Below the pieces are notes generated by a model. It worked only from the letters and a program-made list of their open reading frames with translations, was not told where the DNA came from and did not search any database. Below are positions 1 to 5,240 of a stretch of DNA of 5,240 bases, piece by piece. Within the stretch, counting starts at the first letter, position 1, and every line of letters starts with the position of its first letter. The translations under genes and the position numbers were made by a program. The stretch covers positions 1-5,240 of the forward strand of contig PYCK01000088.1 of NCBI GenBank assembly GCA_009649835.1. Direction: 5' to 3'. This DNA is from Candidatus Methanocomedens sp. GTDB lineage: Archaea > Halobacteriota > Methanosarcinia > Methanosarcinales > Methanocomedenaceae.

Positions 1-28
1 GACAGAACACAACAGGATAGGATAAAAC

Positions 29-1492
29 ATGCCGGATATCTTCGAGATCACACACAAGGATTCTGCAGGCAGGATAGGACGCCTGGCCACACCTCACGGC
101 ACGGTTGAGACGCCCACTATCATGCCGGTCATCAATCCTAATATCCAGACCATCCCGGCAAAAGAGATGCCGGGTTTTGGTGCACAGATGGTTATTACGA
201 ACTCATATATCATCTACCGCAACCAGGAACTAAAAGAGCAGGCACTATCAGCCGGGCTGCACAGCCTGCTGGAATTTGACGGCCCCATCATGACTGACAG
301 CGGTTCATTCCAGTTGAGTGTGTATGGCGATATTGAAGTGGATAATGCACAGATAATCAAGTTCCAGCAGGATATCGGTACAGACATCGGCGTGCCACTG
401 GATATTCCAACGCCGCCTTCTGCCGACCGGGATGCGGCAAAGAGTGAACTTACCATAACAAACCAGAGGCTTATGGAAGCCCTGGAACTAAACAGTGACA
501 GCTCCATGCTGCTGGCAGCTCCTGTCCAGGGCGGCATTTACCAGGACCTGCGCGAGCAGGCAGGCAGGGAACTGGGTGGGGCTGGTTTTGATATCTATCC
601 CATAGGTGCGGTAGTACCGCTGATGGAATCATACCGCTATGCTGATCTGGTGGACGTGATAGTGAGTGCAAAGAAAGGGCTGCCCTCATCGGTCCCCGTG
701 CATCTTTTCGGTGCCGGGCACCCGATGGTGTTCGCACTGGCAGTGGCACTTGGCTGTGACCTGTTCGATTCCGCAGCCTATGCCCTGTATGCAAAGGACG
801 GCAGGTACCTGAGTGCAGAGGGTACATACCATATCAAGGACATGGAATACCTGCCCTGTTCGTGTCCGGTATGCATCGGCCATACCGCTGGCGAGATCGC
901 GGCCAGCCCTGACAGGCAGGAACTGCTGGCCCGGCATAACCTGTACGCTACCTTCGCTGAGATAAGGCTGGTTAAGCAGGCACTGCGTGAGGGCAACCTC
1001 TGGGAACTTGTAGAAAGACGGGCCCGCATCCACCCCAGGATGCTTGATGGGCTGAAGCGGGCAGTGACATATGCTGACTGGATAGAGCAGTTCGACCCAT
1101 CCTCAAAATCCACATACTTTTACTGCGGTCCCGAATCCACAAAAAGACCTGAGGTCATCCGGTGGAATACCAGGCTGGAACGTTTGGAACTGGAGGGGAC
1201 GGTATTGATACGTCCTGGGGGGCGGGTCAGGCATGAATCAGAATATGACAATGTACTGCACTTCAAACCCCCGTTCGGTGCATACCCCCTGGAATTGAAA
1301 GAGACATATCCCTTTAATGCCGAGGTTGCAAATGTGCCGGACCACGAATCCCTGACCTGTGCCCTTGAGAACACTAAAAAGCTGATCGAGCACAACCCTG
1401 GTGCAGAGTTCACTTTCGTGTACCGGCAGTCCTGGGACCATCCCCTGATACAGGATATATGCCGGATAGTAAGTCACAGCTGGTCGGTCTGA
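29..1492 (+). CDS. tgtA: tRNA-guanine(15) transglycosylase, archaeosine biosynthesis (TgtA)
   Basis: Archaeal TGT exchanges guanine at position 15 of the tRNA D-loop for preQ0, the first tRNA-level step towards archaeosine; it acts in the cytoplasm. The 487-residue protein shows the TGT fold motifs in order. TDSGSFQ at residues 89-95 contains D90, equivalent to the general acid/base Asp. LFDSA at 245-249 contains D247, equivalent to the nucleophilic Asp. The zinc site is C277-x-C279-x2-C282 with H303 in RHNLY. Residues from about 360 form the archaeal C-terminal extension. It is roughly 100 residues shorter than the Pyrococcus enzyme as I recall it, and no PUA-like end is evident; in Methanosarcinales that part can sit on a separate protein, which is family knowledge rather than something seen here. 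The ATG is preceded by a GGATAGGAT purine-rich ribosome site about 7 bases away. It converges with the glycosyltransferase gene, with 2 bases between the stop codons. Identity is secure. Confidence 0.95.
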   Translation: MPDIFEITHKDSAGRIGRLATPHGTVETPTIMPVINPNIQTIPAKEMPGFGAQMVITNSYIIYRNQELKEQALSAGLHSLLEFDGPIMTDSGSFQLSVYGDIEVDNAQIIKFQQDIGTDIGVPLDIPTPPSADRDAAKSELTITNQRLMEALELNSDSSMLLAAPVQGGIYQDLREQAGRELGGAGFDIYPIGAVVPLMESYRYADLVDVIVSAKKGLPSSVPVHLFGAGHPMVFALAVALGCDLFDSAAYALYAKDGRYLSAEGTYHIKDMEYLPCSCPVCIGHTAGEIAASPDRQELLARHNLYATFAEIRLVKQALREGNLWELVERRARIHPRMLDGLKRAVTYADWIEQFDPSSKSTYFYCGPESTKRPEVIRWNTRLERLELEGTVLIRPGGRVRHESEYDNVLHFKPPFGAYPLELKETYPFNAEVANVPDHESLTCALENTKKLIEHNPGAEFTFVYRQSWDHPLIQDICRIVSHSWSV

Positions 1493-1504
1493 CCTTACTT
1501 TTTT
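1482..1504 (+). terminator. possible tgtA terminator
   Basis: A short GGTC/GACC stem (1482-1485 with 1491-1494) spans the tgtA stop codon and is followed by a run of six T (1499-1504). Archaeal transcription commonly ends at U-tracts, so this could end the tgtA transcript inside the 3' end of the convergent gene. The stem is weak (4 bp), so the T-run is the main evidence. Confidence 0.35.
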
Positions 1505-2211
1505 AATCTCAACCTGACCACGGCTGCAAACATCTGGGGTATTACTTTTTTCAGGTCAAGCTTGGAACCTTCGATGTGGCGCCATTCCACAGGCACTTCC
1601 ACTGTTGTATAGCCCATATCCCTGATGCGCCAGAGCAGTTCCACGTCAAAGGCATAGTTGTGGGTCTGGATATCAGCTGCCACCTGGTGGGCTGCCTGTG
1701 CATTTAGTACCTTGCAGCCGCACTGGGTATCCTTATAGGGCAGTCCGAACAACAGCCTGACCATTGCATTGAAACACCGGCTGGCAAGTACCCTGTGCGG
1801 GGGCTGGTGGGTGTGTATCACTGACCCGGGCAGGTACCGTGAGGAGATCACGCAGTCAATGCCATCCGGGACCATGTCCACCATCTTACCTACATCATGT
1901 GGGGGAACGGCACAGTCCGCATCCACCACTGCAATAATATTTCCCCTGGCCCTGGAAATGCCGAGCAGTATGCCGCCGCCTTTGCCAAGCCTGGTGGTAT
2001 GGGATACTGACCTGACAGCAGGATGGTTTATGCTAAATTCTGCAACAAGTTCAGGGGTGGTGTCTGTGCAGCCGTCCATTACTACCAGTATCTCGTGTGG
2101 GGTTTTTGAAAAGAAGCGGGATAGTTCTTCTAGTGTACCTGAAATGCGTTTTTCTTCATTATAGGCAGGTATGACGATTGAGACCATGTCCTGCCCTTTT
2201 GTTACCGTCAT
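1495..2211 (-). CDS. family 2 glycosyltransferase, dolichyl-phosphate hexose synthase-like
   Basis: A 238-residue GT-A fold inverting glycosyltransferase. Visible motifs: SIVIPAYNEE (11-20) at the nucleotide-binding strand, DGCTD (46-50), RLGKGGG (74-80), the metal-binding DAD (97-99), SSRYLPGS (123-130) and DTQCGCKVL (161-169), then VPVEWRHIEGSKL (206-218). The DTQCG-x-K signature is typical of the ALG5/DPM-like group that transfers a hexose from a nucleotide sugar to dolichyl phosphate, so a role in N-glycan or cell-surface glycan supply is likely; the exact sugar and acceptor cannot be read from sequence. No membrane segment is evident, so it is probably cytoplasmic or peripheral. The ATG at 2211 is preferred because GGTG lies 8 bases upstream; an internal ATG at 2187 (residue 9, just before the conserved VSIVIPAYNEE) with GGGCAGG upstream is an alternative. 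It lies 23 bases downstream of the encoded CCA end of tRNA-Gln on the same strand. Confidence 0.88.
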   Translation of the reverse strand: MTVTKGQDMVSIVIPAYNEEKRISGTLEELSRFFSKTPHEILVVMDGCTDTTPELVAEFSINHPAVRSVSHTTRLGKGGGILLGISRARGNIIAVVDADCAVPPHDVGKMVDMVPDGIDCVISSRYLPGSVIHTHQPPHRVLASRCFNAMVRLLFGLPYKDTQCGCKVLNAQAAHQVAADIQTHNYAFDVELLWRIRDMGYTTVEVPVEWRHIEGSKLDLKKVIPQMFAAVVRLRLKK

Positions 2212-2237
2212 TTGATAGGCACCAAAGAATTGTATGG

Positions 2238-2310
2238 TAGCCCGGCACGGATTCGAACCGAGGTCCGGGGATCCAGGGCCCCCAATGATTGACCGCTACA
2301 CTACCGGGCT
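2238..2310 (-). tRNA. tRNA-Gln, anticodon CTG (CCA encoded at 2235-2237)
   Basis: Read on the minus strand this folds as a full 73-nt cloverleaf. The acceptor AGCCCGG/CCGGGCT pairs perfectly (7 bp). The D-arm starts GTGT with A14, G15 and G18G19. The anticodon stem GGGGG/TCCCC (one G-U at 31-39) holds the loop CCCTGGA, giving anticodon CTG (Gln, CAG codons). The variable region is 4 nt with C48, and the T-loop is TTCGAAT. The discriminator is A73 and CCA follows in the DNA. A1-U72 is the end pair recognised by the archaeal GatDE amidotransferase that converts Glu-tRNA-Gln, which supports Gln identity. Two oddities: position 33 is C rather than the near-universal U, and the T-stem has a T50/T64 mismatch. 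G15/C48 makes it a potential TgtA substrate. Confidence 0.9.
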
Positions 2311-2335
2311 GCGACTATCTGAATATCACTTGTTA

Positions 2336-2343
2336 CCTATAAG
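2336..2343 (-). promoter_or_regulatory. candidate TATA box for tRNA-Gln (and perhaps the glycosyltransferase)
   Basis: CTTATAGG on the minus strand is centred about 30 bases upstream of the mature tRNA 5' end, near the expected TBP spacing for an archaeal tRNA promoter. No other AT-rich box lies closer. Assigned by position and resemblance only. Confidence 0.45.
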
Positions 2344-2371
2344 TCTAACGGATAAGCCCGGGTATGTGTTT

Positions 2372-2415
2372 AAAAAATTGAAGAAATAATATTGAGTTGG
2401 GATCTTTCCCAACTC
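2372..2415 (-). terminator. rubrerythrin transcript terminator: 9-bp hairpin plus T-rich tract
   Basis: GAGTTGGGA and TCCCAACTC (2394-2402 and 2407-2415) form a perfect 9-bp stem with a 4-base loop. On the minus strand it is followed by a T-rich stretch that ends in six T (2372-2377). The hairpin shares one base with the rubrerythrin stop codon (TAG at 2417-2415). It separates rubrerythrin from the tRNA-Gln unit downstream. Confidence 0.7.
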
Positions 2416-2930
2416 TAAAACCTGCCATCTGTAAGGCTCAGGTGATCTTTTTCGATCTCTATAATAGCAGTGAATATCTCTTTTATCCTATCTTCAGTTG
2501 CCTCGCCCAAAAACCGGGTATAATGGCGGATCGCATTGGTCTCCCGCTGGTTGGATTCTTCCAGGTTGTCCAGGTTCATGTTACTGCACATGTCCCTGTC
2601 CCTGCTGATATCAGGGGATTGTTTTTTCAATTCCTTGACAATTGTGGAGGCATGTTCGGACTCTACCTTGCCCAAACGCTTGAACATGGTAGCATCGGCC
2701 ACATTATCTGCCCTGTCCGCTGCACAGAAATAGAATTCTGCATTGCTTACCTCCAGATCCAGTGCTTCTTCCAGGTTCCTGCGGGATACATCGGTCAAGG
2801 TGTATTCCGGCAGTTCAAAGTCCCTGGCTTCGATCATATACTGCTGGTGGGCACCGCAGAACGGACAGTGGGTCGGCGGTGCATCCCCCAGATAACCTTC
2901 CTGGCATATCTTACATTTGAATACTTTCAA
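2415..2930 (-). CDS. rubrerythrin with N-terminal rubredoxin-like domain
   Basis: Non-haem di-iron peroxide reductase family protein, cytoplasmic, expected to protect an anaerobe from H2O2 and oxygen. With a TTG start it has 171 residues. An N-terminal rubredoxin-like metal site is formed by C6-x2-C9 and C22-x2-C25. It is followed by a four-helix ferritin-like domain (about 45-165) with both E-x6-Y plus ExxH half-sites: E60 with Y67, E90/H93, E130 with Y137, E160/H163. The rubredoxin-first order is that of 'reverse' rubrerythrins; classical ones carry it at the C-terminus. Start choice: an in-frame ATG at 2987 would add 19 residues of non-conserved appearance and has a poor ribosome site. TTG at 2930 sits right before the KVFKCKIC core, with GGGTTGAT upstream and a TATA-like box about 31 bases upstream, so I prefer TTG. 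It is divergent from ccmF. The electron donor and exact substrate are not shown by the sequence. Confidence 0.87.
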   Translation of the reverse strand: MKVFKCKICQEGYLGDAPPTHCPFCGAHQQYMIEARDFELPEYTLTDVSRRNLEEALDLEVSNAEFYFCAADRADNVADATMFKRLGKVESEHASTIVKELKKQSPDISRDRDMCSNMNLDNLEESNQRETNAIRHYTRFLGEATEDRIKEIFTAIIEIEKDHLSLTDGRF

Positions 2931-2960
2931 ATAATCAACCCATCTGCAATTGAAACTATA

Positions 2961-2970
2961 GAAATTTAAA
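2961..2970 (-). promoter_or_regulatory. candidate TATA box for the rubrerythrin gene
   Basis: TTTAAATTTC on the minus strand begins about 31 bases upstream of the TTG start. Transcription would start near 2940 and give a leader of about 10 bases. It lies downstream of the alternative ATG at 2987, so it favours the shorter protein. Confidence 0.4.
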
Positions 2971-3017
2971 CTTGTCGTGTTTTGCATGATAGTGGCATTC
3001 CTAAAAAGATTGAAATA

Positions 3018-3025
3018 CTATAAAT
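3018..3025 (+). promoter_or_regulatory. TATA-like box, target unknown
   Basis: CTATAAAT is preceded by GAAATA, which resembles a BRE-TATA pair on the plus strand. It is about 200 bases before ccmF, so it would give a long leader through the inverted repeat, or start a short RNA. It may also be chance in AT-rich intergenic DNA. Confidence 0.25.
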
Positions 3026-3075
3026 CCTATGTGATTGTCATCGAGCGTGGAATTTTCAAGAAAATGAATATTCCA

Positions 3076-3137
3076 GACAGGATAAACACGATTGACAGGA
3101 TACAATCCAATCCTGTATATCCTGTAAATCCTGTCAA
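3076..3137. repeat. imperfect inverted repeat made of 9-bp ACAGGAT/ATCCTGT units
   Basis: The left arm holds three 9-bp units starting at 3077, 3086 and 3095: ACAGGATAA, the diverged ACACGATTG, and ACAGGATAC. After a 6-base spacer, the right arm holds three units in reverse orientation starting at 3110, 3119 and 3128: ATCCTGTAT, ATCCTGTAA, ATCCTGTCA. The arms can pair as a long imperfect hairpin (GACAGGAT with ATCCTGTC at the base, ACAGGAT with ATCCTGT at the tip). From memory, runs of this ACAGGAT motif are dispersed through many environmental archaeal and bacterial genomes; copy number in this genome cannot be judged from the window. It lies between divergent promoters and is not obviously coding. 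Confidence 0.75.
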
Positions 3138-3165
3138 AAGATATGATTGAAACTAAAAGCAATTA

Positions 3166-3172
3166 CCTATAT
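3166..3172 (+). promoter_or_regulatory. candidate TATA box for ccmF
   Basis: CCTATAT lies about 57-63 bases upstream of the ccmF ATG, which would put the transcript start near 3195 and leave a leader of roughly 30 bases carrying the ribosome site. It runs into the self-complementary ATATCGATAT (3169-3178), which could be an operator but is also common in AT-rich DNA. Confidence 0.35.
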
Positions 3173-3215
3173 CGATATCGAAATGAGTTAATAATTTCCT
3201 TACGTTGAAAAAAAC

Positions 3216-3221
3216 AGGTAA
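3216..3221 (+). promoter_or_regulatory. ribosome binding site of ccmF
   Basis: AGGTAA ends 7 bases before the ATG at 3229, a normal archaeal Shine-Dalgarno position. It fixes the start of the truncated ccmF reading frame. Confidence 0.6.
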
Positions 3222-3228
3222 GATTTAA

Positions 3229-5240
3229 ATGACAAATTTAGGAACACTACTTCTTAATAGTACACTTCTATTTAGTCTATTATCCATAGTGCTGCTATTG
3301 TACCGTGAATATTCAGGGGTAAAGGAAATAACAGTTTCGGCCAGGTGGACAATCCGGATATCGGCCCTGTTATCAGTCCTGACCATGCTGCTGTTGATCT
3401 ATTATTTCCTCAGTTCTGATTTCAGGTTCACCTATGTTTCCCAGAACTCATCTACGTTACTAGGTCCAATATATCAACTGGTAGCTACTATTGCGGTGCA
3501 GGACGGTGCGATGCTGTTCTGGACTGCACTTGTATTTTTACAAATATTATGGATAAGCGAACGATATGACACGGATTCCAGGTTCTTCAGGCGCATGCTG
3601 ATCATAATGCTGGCTGTGGGTGCCATGTTCACCTACGTGATCGCTTACAAGTCAAGTATGTACCCCTTCCAGACCTGGTTCGATCTTTGGGGCAGCCAGT
3701 ATAATATCCCTGTGGACTATGCAATGTCCGAGGGTGCAGGATTGCGTCCCATATTGAAGGACCCCATAATGGCCATACACCCGCCGTCCCAGTTCGTGGC
3801 ATACGCCACCACACTGATACCATTTGCTGCTGCCCTGTCCTACATGATAACAAGTGGCGTAGGCAAGCAATGGGAGAAAGTGCAGCGCCAGTGGATACGT
3901 TTCTCATGGTTCTCCATGTCCCTTACCCTGATACTCGGTGGTGCCTGGATATACAAGCTTGCCCAGTGGGGTACACTATCAGGCACTGGCAATATTTGGG
4001 CATGGGACCCTTATGAGACCACACCATTCATTGTGTGGATGATAACCACCATGTACATGCACATGGCATACAAGTACAGGACCGGCAGCGAGTATGAGGT
4101 GCTCACCCCCCTGTTCGGTACACTTACTTTTATCACAACACTCTATGCAGGCTGGGTGGCCCGCAGCGGTGCTGTCTCATCCACCCACGATGTGGGTGCG
4201 CTGCCCAGTGCCAGTATCTTTTTCTGGTCAACTATCCTGCTGCTGGCTGTTGTATTATACCTGTCTTTTATGAAGATCAAGGATGCAAAGGATGAAGAAG
4301 GGGGAGGAGGAACACTGTTCACCCTGTCCCACATGTTCGACCTGACAGCCATCGTATTTATCATCCTCGCCTTTATTTCCTTCTTTGGCATTACGGCACC
4401 TATCTATTCCAAGCTGGTGATGCACGTAAACGCCAATCCCACAGATAGGGAGTTCTTTAATACGCTGGCGTACCCGTTCACTATGCTGCTGATGCTTATT
4501 ATCGGTGTGTGTCTGCCGTATAAGCCTATTGTAAAGAAAATAGGGGCACAGAAGTATCTTATTGTCGCGGCTGTTATACTATTGCTCAGTATAATCTTTG
4601 CATTCATTGTCCCCGGACCTGAATATTACGTGATAAACCCTTCCAGCCCGTTCTTCAAGTCTGCTTCGGGTATTACGCAGATGCTGGGCAGCCTGTCGCT
4701 GCTTAGCTACGCGCCTATCTTCCTGTTCGCACTGGCAGCTATTGTGTACAGGTTCGTGCTGGATGTCAAGGGTACAAAGGACAGTAAACGATTGATTAAG
4801 CCCGCAGGTATAACCCTGATACACCTGGGTACGATCCTGCTGCTGCTTGGGGTTATTGTTAGCCAGTCCTTTGACGTGACCTACAGGATGAATTATACTG
4901 ACTCTGAGTTGGGTGAGATACAGTACGTCAGCACAGGGTCACTTGACGATTATGGTACTATTAAGGATTACAGGGACAATCCTCTTGGGCTTGAGCTGGT
5001 ACTTAACAATGGGGATCCAATACATACCGTGAGCACCAGTGACAGGATGGTGGAAGGCCTGACAAAGAATGTTTTCTACATCAATCTCTACAGGGACAGT
5101 AAGAAGATATCGACAGGTGCGGCACTTTTCTGGATCGAGCTTAATGATGGGGATCTGGATGGCACTTTCGAGAGGGTGGAGTGGACAAATATCATGGATG
5201 ACGAACAGCTTTTCAAGACCTATCATGTGAAGTACGGCGG
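3229..5240 (+). CDS. ccmF: cytochrome c haem lyase subunit CcmF (3' end beyond window)
   Basis: Integral membrane protein of the System I (Ccm) pathway that attaches haem to apocytochrome c on the outer face of the cytoplasmic membrane. The frame is open for 670 codons with no stop in the window. About 14 hydrophobic segments are visible between residues 8 and 545. Diagnostic parts: GLRPILKDP then AIHPPSQF at 171-189 (H184 = first external haem-ligand His), the WWD-type motif IWAWDPYET (256-264), H278 at the same spacing from the WWD motif as the transmembrane His of E. coli CcmF, ARSGAVSSTH (311-320, H320 = second external His), and ITLIHLG (528-534, H532 = second transmembrane His). All four family His are therefore present. 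After the last segment (about 526-545) there are at least 125 residues of probable extracytoplasmic domain. The WWD motif differs from the bacterial GGWWFWDPVEN form: N-I replaces the glycines and ET replaces EN. No other ccm gene lies within the window. Start supported by AGGTAA 7 bases upstream. Confidence 0.92.
   Translation, partial: MTNLGTLLLNSTLLFSLLSIVLLLYREYSGVKEITVSARWTIRISALLSVLTMLLLIYYFLSSDFRFTYVSQNSSTLLGPIYQLVATIAVQDGAMLFWTALVFLQILWISERYDTDSRFFRRMLIIMLAVGAMFTYVIAYKSSMYPFQTWFDLWGSQYNIPVDYAMSEGAGLRPILKDPIMAIHPPSQFVAYATTLIPFAAALSYMITSGVGKQWEKVQRQWIRFSWFSMSLTLILGGAWIYKLAQWGTLSGTGNIWAWDPYETTPFIVWMITTMYMHMAYKYRTGSEYEVLTPLFGTLTFITTLYAGWVARSGAVSSTHDVGALPSASIFFWSTILLLAVVLYLSFMKIKDAKDEEGGGGTLFTLSHMFDLTAIVFIILAFISFFGITAPIYSKLVMHVNANPTDREFFNTLAYPFTMLLMLIIGVCLPYKPIVKKIGAQKYLIVAAVILLLSIIFAFIVPGPEYYVINPSSPFFKSASGITQMLGSLSLLSYAPIFLFALAAIVYRFVLDVKGTKDSKRLIKPAGITLIHLGTILLLLGVIVSQSFDVTYRMNYTDSELGEIQYVSTGSLDDYGTIKDYRDNPLGLELVLNNGDPIHTVSTSDRMVEGLTKNVFYINLYRDSKKISTGAALFWIELNDGDLDGTFERVEWTNIMDDEQLFKTYHVKYG

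Noticed and set aside
214..1477. Several minus-strand open frames of 79-118 codons inside tgtA.
   Set aside because: They overlap a complete, motif-rich gene and show no domain features; treated as shadows.
2304..2361. A second copy of AGCCCGG (2355-2361) in inverted orientation to the tRNA acceptor 5' strand, possibly a relic of a tandem tRNA or an attachment site.
   Set aside because: Only 7 bases match, no T-arm or integrase is nearby, and attachment sites normally duplicate the tRNA 3' end on its downstream side. Chance is the simpler explanation.
2397..2969. A plus-strand open frame of 190 codons covering almost the whole rubrerythrin gene in antisense.
   Set aside because: It mirrors a well-supported gene, has no recognisable motif and no ribosome site I can support; most likely an effect of the codon use of the real gene.
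3076..3137. The repeat region as a CRISPR array or a rho-independent terminator.
   Set aside because: Units are 9 bp with no spacers, which excludes CRISPR. The hairpin is AT-containing, imperfect and lacks a T-run on either side, so it is not a convincing terminator.
3064..3150. A 28-codon plus-strand open frame starting ATG at 3064 and running in frame through the 9-bp repeat units.
   Set aside because: The 9-bp period is a multiple of three, so any frame through it tends to stay open. The product is a simple repeat (DRI and NPV-like units) and there is no convincing ribosome site.
3629..5226. Minus-strand open frames of 67-95 codons opposite ccmF.
   Set aside because: The plus strand carries a continuous CcmF frame with all family motifs; the antisense frames show no features of their own.

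Overview
The window looks like a chromosomal segment from a cytochrome-c-producing methanogenic or methanotrophic euryarchaeon of the Methanosarcinales / 'Ca. Methanoperedens' kind. Three things point there. The first gene is an archaeal-type tRNA-guanine(15) transglycosylase (archaeosine pathway). The tRNA-Gln has the A1-U72 end pair read by the archaeal transamidation route, and the promoters look like TATA boxes. The last gene is a CcmF-type haem lyase, which within Euryarchaeota is typical of lineages that make c-type cytochromes. The genus is an inference; no marker gene here fixes it.

Layout: (1) 29-1492, + strand, tgtA, complete. (2) 1495-2211, - strand, a soluble family 2 glycosyltransferase of the dolichyl-phosphate hexose synthase type, convergent with tgtA and only 2 bases away. 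(3) 2238-2310, - strand, tRNA-Gln(CTG), lying 23 bases upstream of the glycosyltransferase with no terminator between, so the two may share a transcript. (4) 2372-2415, a strong hairpin plus T-rich tract ending the rubrerythrin transcript. (5) 2415-2930, - strand, a rubrerythrin with its rubredoxin-like domain at the N-terminus, probably starting at TTG. (6) 2931-3228, a divergent intergenic region holding promoter-like sites and an imperfect inverted repeat built of 9-bp units around ACAGGAT/ATCCTGT. (7) 3229 to the window end, + strand, ccmF, cut off after 670 codons; it has no stop codon in the window.

The genes do not form one pathway. TgtA and the tRNA are linked in that the tRNA carries G15 and C48, the site TgtA modifies. 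Rubrerythrin (peroxide/oxygen protection) and CcmF (haem attachment to cytochromes c) are divergently transcribed and both suit an anaerobe rich in redox proteins. I found no CRISPR array, transposase, defence system or prophage. The most unusual items are the tRNA-Gln with C instead of U at position 33 and the 9-bp-periodic inverted repeat.
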